Assembly (NCBI RefSeq): GCF_001429765.1
Contig: NZ_LMJB01000001.1
Location: 477,268 to 541,267 of the forward strand
Reading direction: 5' to 3'
Length of the DNA: 64,000 nt
From: Flavobacterium sp. Root901
GTDB taxonomy: Bacteria > Bacteroidota > Bacteroidia > Flavobacteriales > Flavobacteriaceae
The notes beneath the pieces are model-generated. The model did not search any database and was not told the origin of the DNA. It saw only the letters and a program-made list of their open reading frames with translations. Of this stretch, positions 42,800 to 52,385 are shown piece after piece. The position numbers and the translations under genes are program-made. The first letter of the stretch is position 1. Every line of letters starts with the position of its first letter.

Positions 42800-43870
42800 A
42801 TGAGTACAACTCAAACAAGCAAAATTGAAATCAGAAAAGCTGATTCTTCTAAGATAAGTTCTGTAGACTTTGAAAACTTAAGCTTTGGTGCTGTATTTAC
42901 AGACCATTTATTTGAATGTGATTACAAAAATGGACAATGGCAGACTCCGGTCATTAAGCCTTATGCGCCAATTTTAATGGATCCTTCTTCAAAAGTCTTT
43001 CATTATGGACAAGCTATTTTTGAAGGAATGAAAGCTTATAAGGATGAAAATAATGATGTTTGGTTGTTCAGACCTGATGAAAACTATAAGCGTTTCAACA
43101 ATTCTGCTGTACGTATGGCAATGCCTGAAGTTCCGGAAGACATTTTTATGGAAGGTTTAAATGAATTATTAAAAATTGATCAGGAATGGATTCAAAGAGG
43201 AAACGGAGCAAGTATGTACATCCGTCCTTTTATGATTGCTACAGGTCCCGGAGTAATTGCAAATCCTTCTGACGAATATAAATTCATGATTTTACTTTCT
43301 CCTGCAAAATCTTATTATGGCGGAGAAGTTAAAGTAATTATTGCTGAACATTTCAGCAGAGCGGCAAATGGTGGAATTGGTGCTGCGAAAGCTGCCGGAA
43401 ACTATGCTGCACAGTTTTACCCAACTAATCTGGCAAACAAAGAAGGTTTTCAGCAAGTTATCTGGACTGACGACGCAACGCATACAAAATTAGAAGAAGC
43501 AGGAACAATGAATGTTTTCTTCAGAATCAACGATACTTTATTAACAGCTCCAACAAGCGAAAGAATTTTAGATGGTATTACCAGAAAAAGTTTAATTACT
43601 ATGGCTGAAAAAGAAGGATTAAATGTTGAAGTTCGCCCGGTAATCGTTTCAGAATTGGTTGAGGCTGCTAAAAACGGATCATTAAAAGAAATTTTCGGAG
43701 CCGGAACTGCTGCTGTTATCAGCGTAATTAAAGGATTCTCTTATAAAGGTGAATATTTTGAAATGACACCAATCGAGAATTCATACGCTTCATTCTTAAA
43801 AGAAAAACTAACAAGTCTTCAAAACAAACTTACTGAAGATACTTACGGATGGACCGTTAAAGTTCAATAA
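42800..43870 (+). CDS. ilvE: branched-chain amino acid aminotransferase
   Basis: 356 residues, fold type IV PLP enzyme. Visible: FHYGQAIFEGMKAYK, YIRPFMIATG, the lysine region GGIGAAKAAGNYAAQF, and EAGTMNVFFRI (cofactor site), with GTAAVISVIKG near the end. It transfers the amino group between glutamate and Val, Leu or Ile. Single gene with its own terminator. Confidence 0.93.
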   Translation: MSTTQTSKIEIRKADSSKISSVDFENLSFGAVFTDHLFECDYKNGQWQTPVIKPYAPILMDPSSKVFHYGQAIFEGMKAYKDENNDVWLFRPDENYKRFNNSAVRMAMPEVPEDIFMEGLNELLKIDQEWIQRGNGASMYIRPFMIATGPGVIANPSDEYKFMILLSPAKSYYGGEVKVIIAEHFSRAANGGIGAAKAAGNYAAQFYPTNLANKEGFQQVIWTDDATHTKLEEAGTMNVFFRINDTLLTAPTSERILDGITRKSLITMAEKEGLNVEVRPVIVSELVEAAKNGSLKEIFGAGTAAVISVIKGFSYKGEYFEMTPIENSYASFLKEKLTSLQNKLTEDTYGWTVKVQ

Positions 43871-43889
43871 TCCGTATAGATAAATAAAA

Positions 43890-43927
43890 ACAAACCCGAT
43901 AGAATTTTAAATCTATCGGGTTTTTTA
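43890..43927. terminator. bidirectional terminator
   Basis: Stem ACCCGATAGA/TCTATCGGGT with T-run, between convergent ilvE and the MazG-like gene. Confidence 0.88.
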
Positions 43928-43929
43928 TT

Positions 43930-44310
43930 TTACAACAACTTCGAAAAATCAGGTTTAAAATAATTTGGGCCTTTCATTACTTTTCCGTCTTCACGATAAA
44001 TCGGATGTCCGTCCTCACCCAGTTTACTCATATTGCTGCGCTGGATTTCGTCAAAAACAGCTTCAATCTTGTCTTGCAGGCCGTGTTCAATAATAGTTCC
44101 GCATAAAATGTACATCATATCTCCAAGAGCATCGGCAATTTCAACTAAATCATTATTTTTAACCGCTTCAAGATATTCTTCATTTTCTTCTTTCATTAAA
44201 TTATAACGAAGCAGTTTTTTAGTTTCTCCCAAATCAGCAATTGGAGTCTGGCTGTGACCTATTTTAAAAGCAGTATGAAATTCAGTAACCGCATCAAGTT
44301 GTTTTTTCAT
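43930..44310 (-). CDS. MazG-like nucleotide pyrophosphohydrolase
   Basis: 126 residues. The all-alpha NTP pyrophosphatase pattern is seen: MKEENEEYLEAV (EExxE) followed by VEIADALGDMMYIL (ExxD), binding Mg2+. The C-terminus KVMKGPNYFKPDF is typical of this compact group. It cleaves nucleoside triphosphates to monophosphate and pyrophosphate, probably for housecleaning; the preferred nucleotide is not known. Confidence 0.87.
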   Translation of the reverse strand: MKKQLDAVTEFHTAFKIGHSQTPIADLGETKKLLRYNLMKEENEEYLEAVKNNDLVEIADALGDMMYILCGTIIEHGLQDKIEAVFDEIQRSNMSKLGEDGHPIYREDGKVMKGPNYFKPDFSKLL

Positions 44311-44392
44311 GTTTTTATTCTATTAAATGAGACGGCAAATTAGCAACAAATCGTATACAATTCTCTAAATTTGTCAAAAATAATTTTTAAGT

Positions 44393-44581
44393 ATGTTTAG
44401 TCAAGGACAATTAATATTCGGTCTCTGTTTTTTTATTGCATTTGTAATCGTAATGATTTTTGCTTACCGCAAAGATCTTGCACTTCATAAAGTTTTTTAC
44501 AAAGGAAACTATAAAGTATTAATTGTGTTTTTGCTTTTTATCGCCCTTTTATTTGTTATCAAAATCTTTTTAAAGAGATAA
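44393..44581 (+). CDS. small two-helix membrane protein
   Basis: 62 residues with two membrane segments (LIFGLCFFIAFVIVMIFAY and VLIVFLLFIALLFVIKIFL) joined by a short basic loop. No known function; common type of small protein in Flavobacterium. 73 bp before the SRPBCC gene. Confidence 0.7.
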   Translation: MFSQGQLIFGLCFFIAFVIVMIFAYRKDLALHKVFYKGNYKVLIVFLLFIALLFVIKIFLKR

Positions 44582-44653
44582 TACATTCTATTATTTTTAG
44601 TTATTAGTTTAGACTCCCAAGAAAATTTATAACTTTACGAAAAACCTGCACCA

Positions 44654-45877
44654 ATGAAGATTCTAAAATATTTATTCCTTTTACTTTTATTAAGTTTAGT
44701 TGCCCTAACCGTATTTGTTGCTACCCAAAAGGGGATTTTTTCTGTTGAAAGAAGCAAAGTAATCAATTCGCCAAAAGCGACTGTATATAATTATGTAAAT
44801 GATTTTAGAAACTATGAAGATTTTGAATCATGGGCAGTTGAAGATTCATCTCTAAAATTTACTTTTCCAAGTAAAACTAGCGGCAGCGGTGGTTCTTTTT
44901 ATTGGTCTGGCGAAGAAGGTGAAGGAAATGCAGTTACTGTAAAAACAAAAGACGGAGAAAGTATCGAACAAAAAATGAAATACGACGGTACAGAAGCCGA
45001 CGTAACCTGGACTTTTAAAGATACACTGGCAGGAAAAACAAAAGTAACATGGAAAGCAAAAGGAACAATGAGCTTTTTGTTTAAAATATACGCCGCACTT
45101 AACGGAGGGTCTGATAAAGTTATTGGAACTATTTACGAAAAAAGCCTTGTAAATATCGATAAAAACCTTGACTACGAAACAAAAACATACGCGATACAGG
45201 TAAATGGTGTGGTGAAGAAAACAGAAACTCCTTATATCAAACAAACTTTTACAAGTGAGATTTCTAAAATTAATAAAAATGCTAGAATTGTAATTCCGAA
45301 GCTTATTCATTTTAGCGAAACCAATAGTTTAAGCACAAACGGAAAACCTTTTATCATTTATCATACTTATGATACAGCAAAAGGATTAGCCAAAATTTCG
45401 ATTTGTCTGCCAATCAACAAAGAAATTTCAATTAGTGCCGGAAGCGATATCTTATCCGGAAAATTAAATTCGTTTGATGCTGTCAAAACAACTCTGAAAG
45501 GAGATTATTCACATACGAATGAGGCAATTGCAAAAACAACTGCTTATATTAATAATGAAAAAATATTTCCTGAATTAGGCTGGTCGCACCTTGAAATTTT
45601 AACCGCCAGTAAATTAGATGTAAAAAGTCCGTCTAAATTAATAACCGAAATTTATTTTCCAATTAAACCAAAAGTTACTGCAGCTCCTGTTACAACACCA
45701 GATTATCAATCTGGAACAGAAACTAATCCAAGTACCACAAATACTGCTGCAGAACAAACTACTACAACGCCAAATACAACAACACAAAAACCGGCTGTTA
45801 AAAAACCGGTAACACCAAAACCTGTGACACCGGCAGCAGCTCCGCCTGCAAAAACGGAGGAAGATTCTGAATTTTAA
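44654..45877 (+). CDS. SRPBCC-family membrane-anchored protein
   Basis: 407 residues. One N-terminal membrane helix (FLLLLLSLVALTVFVA), then an SRPBCC/polyketide-cyclase-like domain (about 30-175; VINSPKATVYNYVNDFRNYEDFESWA, VTWTFKDTLAGKTKVTW). A second GyrI-like half (about 185-340) follows. The tail is Thr/Pro-rich low complexity (from about 345). Such domains bind small hydrophobic ligands; the role is not known. The low-complexity tail suggests an extracytoplasmic location. Confidence 0.78.
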   Translation: MKILKYLFLLLLLSLVALTVFVATQKGIFSVERSKVINSPKATVYNYVNDFRNYEDFESWAVEDSSLKFTFPSKTSGSGGSFYWSGEEGEGNAVTVKTKDGESIEQKMKYDGTEADVTWTFKDTLAGKTKVTWKAKGTMSFLFKIYAALNGGSDKVIGTIYEKSLVNIDKNLDYETKTYAIQVNGVVKKTETPYIKQTFTSEISKINKNARIVIPKLIHFSETNSLSTNGKPFIIYHTYDTAKGLAKISICLPINKEISISAGSDILSGKLNSFDAVKTTLKGDYSHTNEAIAKTTAYINNEKIFPELGWSHLEILTASKLDVKSPSKLITEIYFPIKPKVTAAPVTTPDYQSGTETNPSTTNTAAEQTTTTPNTTTQKPAVKKPVTPKPVTPAAAPPAKTEEDSEF

Positions 45878-45953
45878 TTTTTTTAAAGGCTGAATTAAAC
45901 CTTTTCTGTAAAATTCATTCTAACTAATTATAAAGTTTTTTAAATCAGGAAGT

Positions 45954-46496
45954 TTGATCGACGAGAAGGAATTTATACAACAATTATTAGATCCTAAAAC
46001 GCAAAACTCGGCGTTTCAAAAACTGATATCTGATTATCAAAAACCGCTGTATTCTCATATTCGAAATATTGTTTTGAATCATGATGATGCAGATGATGTT
46101 CTGCAGAACACTTTTGTAAAAGTATTTCAATACTTAAAGAACTTTAAAGGAGAAAGCAAACTTTTTTCCTGGATGTATCGAATTGCAACAAATGAAGCTT
46201 TGACTTTTTTAAATCAAAAGGCAAAATTAAAAGGTATCACCTCACAGGATTTACAGAATAAAACAATCGACAATTTAAAATCAGATGTTTATTTTGACGG
46301 AGATGAAATCCAGATCAAACTTCAAAAAGCAATTATTACATTACCGGAAAAACAGCAGCTGGTTTTTAAGATGAAGTATTTTGAAGAATTAAAATACGAA
46401 GAAATCGCAGAAATTCTCGGAACATCTGTTGGTGCTTTGAAAGCATCTTATCACCATGCGGTAAAAAAAATTGAAGCATATGTTACATCAAATTAA
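45954..46496 (+). CDS. ECF-type RNA polymerase sigma factor
   Basis: 180 residues from a TTG start (IDEKEFIQQLL); no in-frame ATG gives a full region 2. Sigma region 2 is seen in HDDADDVLQNTFVKVFQYL and FSWMYRIATNEAL, region 4 in LPEKQQLVFKMKYFEELKYEEIAEIL with the helix-turn-helix GTSVGALKASYHHAVKKI. It is followed at 33 bp by a membrane protein and at 18 bp further by a periplasmic protein, a usual sigma/anti-sigma/sensor order. Confidence 0.9.
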   Translation: MIDEKEFIQQLLDPKTQNSAFQKLISDYQKPLYSHIRNIVLNHDDADDVLQNTFVKVFQYLKNFKGESKLFSWMYRIATNEALTFLNQKAKLKGITSQDLQNKTIDNLKSDVYFDGDEIQIKLQKAIITLPEKQQLVFKMKYFEELKYEEIAEILGTSVGALKASYHHAVKKIEAYVTSN

Positions 46497-46529
46497 ACCT
46501 TTTATAGCAAATCTTATCTTACAGACATT

Positions 46530-46949
46530 ATGAAAGAATTTAAATTAGAAAACGGACCAAAAATAACATCAGGATTTAAAACTCCGGATCATTATTTTGA
46601 TACTCTTTCAGTAAGTGTTTTAGAACAGATAGAAAAAAAAGAAAGAGAAGTAAAAGTTATTCCGCTTTACAAGCGTAAAAAAGTTATTTCTATAGCGGCT
46701 GCCGCAGCAGTTTTAATCGCTTTTATGATTCCAACGGCAAATCATTATTACAAAGCATCAAAAGAACTGGATGAAGCAACACTGGAAACCTATCTGGCAT
46801 ATCAGTCAAATTTGAATCAATATGATTTAATTAAAGAACTGGATACTAAGGATATCGATAAATTGAATAAAAATGTAGCTCTTGAAGAGGAAACTTTAGA
46901 AGATATTCTGGCTGCAAACCCAAACATTGAAAATTTAATTTCAGAGTAA
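46530..46949 (+). CDS. anti-sigma-like single-pass membrane protein
   Basis: 139 residues. An N-terminal cytoplasmic part (about 1-50) has FKTPDHYFDTLSVSVLEQIEKKE, a basic patch, then one membrane helix (VISIAAAAAVLIAFMIPT) and an acidic periplasmic part. No zinc-binding anti-sigma motif is present. Position directly after the sigma gene suggests that it binds the sigma factor; this is inferred. Confidence 0.7.
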   Translation: MKEFKLENGPKITSGFKTPDHYFDTLSVSVLEQIEKKEREVKVIPLYKRKKVISIAAAAAVLIAFMIPTANHYYKASKELDEATLETYLAYQSNLNQYDLIKELDTKDIDKLNKNVALEEETLEDILAANPNIENLISE

Positions 46950-46967
46950 AAACAAAATTATACCAAT

Positions 46968-47423
46968 ATGAAAATTAAAAATATATTAGCCTTACTTCTG
47001 TTTTTAGTTACTTTTTCATTTTATGCCCAAAATGATAAAATAGATGAAAAACGTGAAAAAATTAAAGCTTTTAAAGTTTCGTTTTTAACAACAGAACTTG
47101 AACTGACTACGGCAGAAGCTGAAAAATTTTGGCCAATTTACAATGCTTACGATGACAAGCAATTTGAATTGAGACATGATAAAATGAAAACCTATCTGAG
47201 AAAATTAGATGATGACAATCTAAATTCTATTTCAGAAAAAGAGGCTGTAACATTGTTATCACAAATAGAAACAACAGATAAAGAATTATATCTTTTGCGT
47301 GAAAAATTTATGAGCAGTATAAAAAAGGTACTACCGGCAAAAAAAATATTAAAGCTTAAAAGATCTGAAGACGATTTTAGCCGAAAATTATTAAAACAAT
47401 ATCGGGATAAAGCGGGAAAATAA
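46968..47423 (+). CDS. periplasmic helical protein of the sigma operon (Spy/CpxP-like)
   Basis: 151 residues. Signal peptide ending FSFYAQ, then a helical region with LTTAEAEKFWPIYNAYDDKQFELR, which resembles LTxxQ/LTxxEA helices of CpxP-like stress proteins. It may sense envelope state for the sigma/anti-sigma pair in the same operon. Related in style to the product of 33355-33840. Confidence 0.72.
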   Translation: MKIKNILALLLFLVTFSFYAQNDKIDEKREKIKAFKVSFLTTELELTTAEAEKFWPIYNAYDDKQFELRHDKMKTYLRKLDDDNLNSISEKEAVTLLSQIETTDKELYLLREKFMSSIKKVLPAKKILKLKRSEDDFSRKLLKQYRDKAGK

Positions 47424-47446
47424 TTCCTTCAAGAAACAACAGCGAT

Positions 47447-47492
47447 AAGAACCCTATATAATAATACTTACTTTATTATTTAGGGTTCTTAT
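47447..47492. terminator. bidirectional terminator
   Basis: Long stem AAGAACCCTA...TAGGGTTCTT, with T-runs, between the sigma operon and the convergent BNR gene. Confidence 0.85.
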
Positions 47493-47495
47493 TTT

Positions 47496-48560
47496 TTATT
47501 TAAAATTTAGTCGGACTACTTTATTGTATCCTGCAGCGATTGCAGTATTTCTATTCACAAAACGAAGAGTAAAAAATTTAGAATCTGTAGACAGCTGTGT
47601 CCAGTTTTCGCCTCCATTTTGAGAATATTGAATTCCTTCAGAACCAACGCAGATAATTTCCCTTCCATTACCTCCAGGCACATACTGTACACATGAAGCG
47701 TAACCAAAGCCCATATTCTGGCCTATTAATTCCCATGTTTTTCCACCATCTTTAGTAAAAGCCTTATTGTCCGTTTTTTTATTTGGAAGATCATAATCTC
47801 CTCCGGCAATAAAACCATGTTTAGAATCGTAAAAATCAGCAGTATAAATACCAGTCATCGCTTTTCCCTGAACAATAGGAGTTTCGACAACCTTCCATGT
47901 TTTTGCTTTATCAGGAGAATAAAAAACCCTTGCTTTTTTTCCGCCGGAAACCAGCCATGTATCATCTCCCTTTATAACAATATTAGTATTACTGGCGGCA
48001 AATGCAGCTTCGCCCGTAGCGTTTGTAGGCAATTTATCTGATAATAATTTTGTCCAGGTTTCTCCTCCATCGCGGGTTACAATTACTGAAAAAGTATCTT
48101 CTGTCGGGTCACCAATTGCGATTCCTTCTTTGTCATTCCAGAATTGCATACTATCATAAAAAACTTTTGGATTAACTTCTTTATAAACGAGCTTTACTTT
48201 TCGGTCTTTCTTTGAAACGGAATACAAAAGGGCGGGATTTGAAACACTTAGTAAAAAAATATTATTAGAATTCTGAGCAATGCTTCTGAATTCTAATTTA
48301 AGTGTATCACGGTAAATATGCTCTTCAAATTTCTCTTTTTTTTCCAGATCATAATATCCAAAACGAGAATTATCTCCGCCGTACCAAACTTTATTTTTAT
48401 CAATTAAAATTGCTCTGATACTAATTTTATCTTTAAACAATGTGTCTATTTTCATTGATGTAAAACCACTGTTTGATGCTACTTTCGTTTTATAATTAAA
48501 TGTACTGAAAGAAGACATCAATAAAATAAAAATACCACAAAATACAATTAGTTTTTTCAT
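47496..48560 (-). CDS. secreted BNR/Asp-box repeat protein (Ycf48-like beta-propeller)
   Basis: 354 residues with a signal peptide (FCGIFILLMSSFSTF). Four Asp-box repeats mark propeller blades: DGGETWTKL, DKAKTWKVV, DGGKTWELI and NGGENWTQL. Such propellers occur in sialidases and in Ycf48-type assembly factors; no sialidase catalytic FRIP or YRIP motif is seen, so an enzyme activity is doubtful. Flavobacterial relatives are often labelled oxidoreductase without proof. Confidence 0.8.
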   Translation of the reverse strand: MKKLIVFCGIFILLMSSFSTFNYKTKVASNSGFTSMKIDTLFKDKISIRAILIDKNKVWYGGDNSRFGYYDLEKKEKFEEHIYRDTLKLEFRSIAQNSNNIFLLSVSNPALLYSVSKKDRKVKLVYKEVNPKVFYDSMQFWNDKEGIAIGDPTEDTFSVIVTRDGGETWTKLLSDKLPTNATGEAAFAASNTNIVIKGDDTWLVSGGKKARVFYSPDKAKTWKVVETPIVQGKAMTGIYTADFYDSKHGFIAGGDYDLPNKKTDNKAFTKDGGKTWELIGQNMGFGYASCVQYVPGGNGREIICVGSEGIQYSQNGGENWTQLSTDSKFFTLRFVNRNTAIAAGYNKVVRLNFK

Positions 48561-48738
48561 ATAAATTAAAATTTGTTAATGCTAAAATACAATTATTTAT
48601 AACATTACAAATATGTTTTGTCTTTTTTCAGAAAATAATAATTTACGTGCTTTTTTTGTTTAATAAAAAAATAAAAATAATTCAACAAAATTGTAAAACA
48701 TTAATTACATGATAATTACAAACTCAAAACCTAGTAAA

Positions 48739-48746
48739 TAAATTTG
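48739..48746 (+). promoter_or_regulatory. -7 element of the Asn/Arg/Ser-rich lipoprotein gene
   Basis: TAAATTTG, 52 bp before the ATG at 48799. The rest of 48561-48738 is AT-rich with no other feature. Confidence 0.55.
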
Positions 48747-48798
48747 TGGCACAGTAATTGAATATCTCGTAATACAAATAATTTAATATGATTTCATC

Positions 48799-50130
48799 AT
48801 GAAAACGAAATTACTTTTAATAGCGCTTGTTGCATTAGTTTTTGGTTCTTGTGGAGCACAAAGTCAAACTACTGTTTACGCAAAAAATTCAGATATAAGT
48901 GATAATTTAGATCTTAGAGCAGTTGCTTCGATGTTTGGAGAATCTGCAAATCTTCAGGATTTTGAAAGAAGATTGAACGATCCGAAATATCAAATATCAA
49001 ACCTTGATTTAAATGGCGACGACGAAGTTGATTATTTACGTGTTATTGAATCTGTAGAAGACAGAACTCACGTAGTAATTATTCAGGCCGTTTTAGATCG
49101 CGATGTTTATCAGGATGTAGCTACGATTGATGTAGAAAGAGATAATTACAATAAAGTTAGCGTTCAGGTGGTTGGTAATACTTATTTATATGGAGATAAT
49201 TACATTTACGAACCGGTTTACAGTATTGCACCAGTTATTTATACTTCATTTTGGGTTACAAATTACAGACCTTACTACTCAACATGGAACTGGGGCTATT
49301 ATCCAACCTACTATACTGCATGGAGACCTTACCCTATTTACAGATACAGAAATAACATAAATGTTTGTATCAATGTACACAACAGTTATAACTATGTAAA
49401 TACAAGAAGAAGTTACAGAGCTCCGGTTCTTTATGAATCAAGACGTACGTATGGTTACGAAAGAATGAGACCAAACTATAGTTTTGCTCAAAGACATTCT
49501 AATGTAAGCAACAGATATGATTTGGATCAAAGAAGAATTGCAAGCCGAGAATCTAACAGGAATCAAAATGTTTATAATTCTAACAGATCAAATGCCGGAC
49601 GTCCATCATCTGTAGAAAACAGAAATACGACTAGAGATTATAATACGAGAGATAATAATAGTGGCAGAAATTCATCTGACAGAAGTTACAATACAAATCG
49701 TGTAACCAATAACAGCAGAGAAAATATGCCTGCTGCAGAAAGACCAGCACGAACTGAAAATACTCAAAGAGATTATAATAGAAATAATCCAGGTGTTTCT
49801 ACTCCATCTGTTCCAAGAGGAAATTCAGAAAACAGAAATTATTCAAACAGAACATCTTCACAAGAAAGTCAGCCGCAAAGAAGCTACTCTGAAAATAGAG
49901 GAAGTTCAAACAGAGCAAGCTCATCTCAGTCTGCTCCGGTTCAAAGAACGGAATCACCAAGAAGTTACTCTGAAAACAGAGGAAGCTCTCAGGGAAATTC
50001 AAATGCATCACGACCTCAAAGCGCTCCTCAGCGTTCAGAATCACCACGAGTGAGCCAGGAATCAAGAGGCGGAGGCCAGCCGCAAAGAGAAAGCAGTTCA
50101 GGTTCAAGAGGCGGCGGAAGAAGAGGTTAA
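48799..50130 (+). CDS. lipoprotein with long Asn/Arg/Ser-rich tail
   Basis: 443 residues. Lipoprotein signal with Cys in VFGSCGAQ. A globular part (about 20-180) contains NLDLNGDDEVDYLRVIE, an EF-hand-like acidic loop. A Tyr/Trp-rich stretch (YRPYYSTWNWGYYPTYYTAW) follows, then a 220-residue disordered tail rich in Asn, Arg, Ser and Gln (SYSENRGSS-type repeats) ending GSRGGGRRG. Function unknown; surface-exposed or periplasmic and strongly basic, so it could bind polyanions. Confidence 0.75.
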   Translation: MKTKLLLIALVALVFGSCGAQSQTTVYAKNSDISDNLDLRAVASMFGESANLQDFERRLNDPKYQISNLDLNGDDEVDYLRVIESVEDRTHVVIIQAVLDRDVYQDVATIDVERDNYNKVSVQVVGNTYLYGDNYIYEPVYSIAPVIYTSFWVTNYRPYYSTWNWGYYPTYYTAWRPYPIYRYRNNINVCINVHNSYNYVNTRRSYRAPVLYESRRTYGYERMRPNYSFAQRHSNVSNRYDLDQRRIASRESNRNQNVYNSNRSNAGRPSSVENRNTTRDYNTRDNNSGRNSSDRSYNTNRVTNNSRENMPAAERPARTENTQRDYNRNNPGVSTPSVPRGNSENRNYSNRTSSQESQPQRSYSENRGSSNRASSSQSAPVQRTESPRSYSENRGSSQGNSNASRPQSAPQRSESPRVSQESRGGGQPQRESSSGSRGGGRRG

Positions 50131-50156
50131 GAATACTTCAATTTATATTTAAAATT

Positions 50157-50188
50157 AAAAGCACAATTTGGGGATTGTGCTTTTTTTT
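50157..50188 (+). terminator. terminator
   Basis: Stem AAAAGCACAAT/ATTGTGCTTTT followed by T-run. Confidence 0.92.
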
Positions 50189-50229
50189 ATCTTTTTAATT
50201 ATAATTGTCGCTAATTTGTTTTAAAACAG

Positions 50230-50237
50230 TAAATTTG
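50230..50237 (+). promoter_or_regulatory. -7 element of kup
   Basis: TAAATTTG with TTG at 50205-50207 (spacer 22) as possible -33 element. Confidence 0.6.
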
Positions 50238-50262
50238 CAACCGTCTTTTATTAAAAATATAC

Positions 50263-52239
50263 ATGAGCGCATCGCATAAAAACTTACATAGTAAGTTGTC
50301 TATTGGGGGTTTATTGATAACATTGGGGATTATTTATGGAGACATCGGTACTTCTCCATTGTATGTAATGAAAGCTATTCTTGGCGATCATACAATAAAT
50401 GCCGATATTGTATTAGGAGGAATTTCCTGTGTTTTTTGGACATTAACACTTCAAACTACAATAAAGTATGTTCTTATTACACTAAGTGCTGATAATCATG
50501 GCGAAGGTGGTATTTTTGCATTATATGCATTAGTCAAAAAAACTAAAATTCAATGGCTGATTGTTCCCGCCATTATTGGAGGGAGCGCACTATTAGCCGA
50601 TGGTATTATTACCCCTCCAATTTCGATTTCATCTGCAGTTGAAGGTATTAGGGCATTCTATCCTACTATGGAAACAAGAACAATTATTTCTATAGTAATC
50701 ACCATTTTATTCATTTTATTTACCATACAGCAATTTGGTACCAAACTGGTTGGAAAATTCTTTGCTCCAATGATGCTGATCTGGTTTGCCATGCTTGGAA
50801 CTTTAGGTTTTATACAAATTATACACTTCCCGGAAGTAATTAAAGCTATAAATCCGTATTATGCTTATCATTTGCTTTCAGTTCACCCTGACGGATTTTT
50901 TGTACTAGGTTTTGTATTTTTATGTACAACCGGAGCCGAAGCTTTGTACTCGGACATGGGACACTGTGGTAGAAAAAACATCAGGATCAGCTGGATTTTT
51001 GTAAAAGCAACTTTAGTATTAAATTACTTTGGACAGGCAGCTTACCTAATTCACCACGAAGGAAGTACATTGCAGCAGTTAGGCGGTGAAAATGGGAATC
51101 CGTTTTACCTTATCATGCCGCATTGGTTTTTACCATTCGGAATTGTAGTTGCAACTTTAGCCGCAGTAATTGCATCTCAGGCGCTTATCAGTGGATCATT
51201 TACATTGATCAACGAGGCAATGCGTTTGAATTTCTGGCCAAAAGTAAAAATCAAATATCCTACAGAAGTAAAAGGGCAATTGTATATTCCGTCAATAAAC
51301 TGGCTGTTATTTTTTGGTTGTGTTGGAATTGTACTGCACTTTGAAAAATCAGGAAATATGGAACATGCATATGGTTTAGCAATCATTTTATGTATGATTA
51401 TGACAACCATTTTACTGAACTATTATTTAATCATGAAACGTGTGAAACTATACTTCATGGTGCCGCTTATCACAATTTATTTATTGATTGAATTTAGCTT
51501 TCTGATTGCTAACATCACAAAATTTGCCGAAGGTGGTTACGTAACTTTAATCATTGCAACGCTTCTTATTTCGATAATGACAATTTGGTATTTAGCTAAG
51601 AAAATCAACAAAAGCTACACGAAAATTATCAAGATCGACGATTATAAAAAGGTATTGGTAGAATTAAGCCAGGATCTTTCAATTCCTAAATATGCGACAC
51701 ATTTAGTTTACATGACCAATGCAAATCGTGTTGACGAATTAGAGGAGAAAGTAATTTATTCAATTTTACAAAAGCGTCCAAAAAGAGCTGATATTTACTG
51801 GTTTGTACACGTAAACATTTTGACTGAACCTTATAAAACGCAATATAAAGTTACTGAAATCGCTAAAGATGACATTTACAGAATCGATTTTAATTTAGGT
51901 TTTAGAGAGCCTACAAAAATCAATTTGATGTTTAGAGAAGTAATTCGTGATATGGTAAAACGCGGCGAAGTTGATATTACAAGCCGTTACGAATCATTAA
52001 ACAAAAACAATATTATTGGTGACTTTAAATTTGTATTGTCTGAGAAATTCCTATCAAATGACAATGATTTAAGATGGCATGAAAATATTATCATGAACTC
52101 TTATTTCTTCATTAAAAAATTAAGTTTATCTGAAGAAAGAGCATTTGGTCTGGACAGCAGTTCAGTAAAAATAGAGAAATTCCCAATGGTGCTTCACGCA
52201 CCTGAAAATATTGGATTGACAAGAATCACAAAAGAATAA
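50263..52239 (+). CDS. kup: Kup-type potassium uptake protein
   Basis: 658 residues, about 12 membrane segments and a C-terminal cytoplasmic domain. The start GGLLITLGIIYGDIGTSPLYVM is the KUP signature; NHGEGGIFALYAL and GGSALLADGIITPPISISSAVEG follow, all characteristic. It imports K+ with protons in the inner membrane. Single gene flanked by terminators. Confidence 0.95.
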   Translation: MSASHKNLHSKLSIGGLLITLGIIYGDIGTSPLYVMKAILGDHTINADIVLGGISCVFWTLTLQTTIKYVLITLSADNHGEGGIFALYALVKKTKIQWLIVPAIIGGSALLADGIITPPISISSAVEGIRAFYPTMETRTIISIVITILFILFTIQQFGTKLVGKFFAPMMLIWFAMLGTLGFIQIIHFPEVIKAINPYYAYHLLSVHPDGFFVLGFVFLCTTGAEALYSDMGHCGRKNIRISWIFVKATLVLNYFGQAAYLIHHEGSTLQQLGGENGNPFYLIMPHWFLPFGIVVATLAAVIASQALISGSFTLINEAMRLNFWPKVKIKYPTEVKGQLYIPSINWLLFFGCVGIVLHFEKSGNMEHAYGLAIILCMIMTTILLNYYLIMKRVKLYFMVPLITIYLLIEFSFLIANITKFAEGGYVTLIIATLLISIMTIWYLAKKINKSYTKIIKIDDYKKVLVELSQDLSIPKYATHLVYMTNANRVDELEEKVIYSILQKRPKRADIYWFVHVNILTEPYKTQYKVTEIAKDDIYRIDFNLGFREPTKINLMFREVIRDMVKRGEVDITSRYESLNKNNIIGDFKFVLSEKFLSNDNDLRWHENIIMNSYFFIKKLSLSEERAFGLDSSSVKIEKFPMVLHAPENIGLTRITKE

Positions 52240-52258
52240 TCTTCTTGCAGAATCAATA

Positions 52259-52300
52259 TAAAAAACACTCTTTTAAAAAATTTATCAGAGTGTTTTTTCT
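52259..52300 (+). terminator. terminator of kup
   Basis: Stem AAAAACACTCT/AGAGTGTTTTT with T-rich end. TACCTTTG at 52361-52368 after it is the -7 element of the next gene. Confidence 0.82.
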
Positions 52301-52385
52301 TTTAAACAGAAAGCTAAACAACAATCCTAATTAAAAATTTAACTTTCAATCAATTAATAGTACCTTTGCACCTCAAATATTAGAA

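Noticed and set aside
44852..45310. 152-codon minus-strand ORF
   Set aside because: Cys/Phe-rich shadow of the SRPBCC protein gene.
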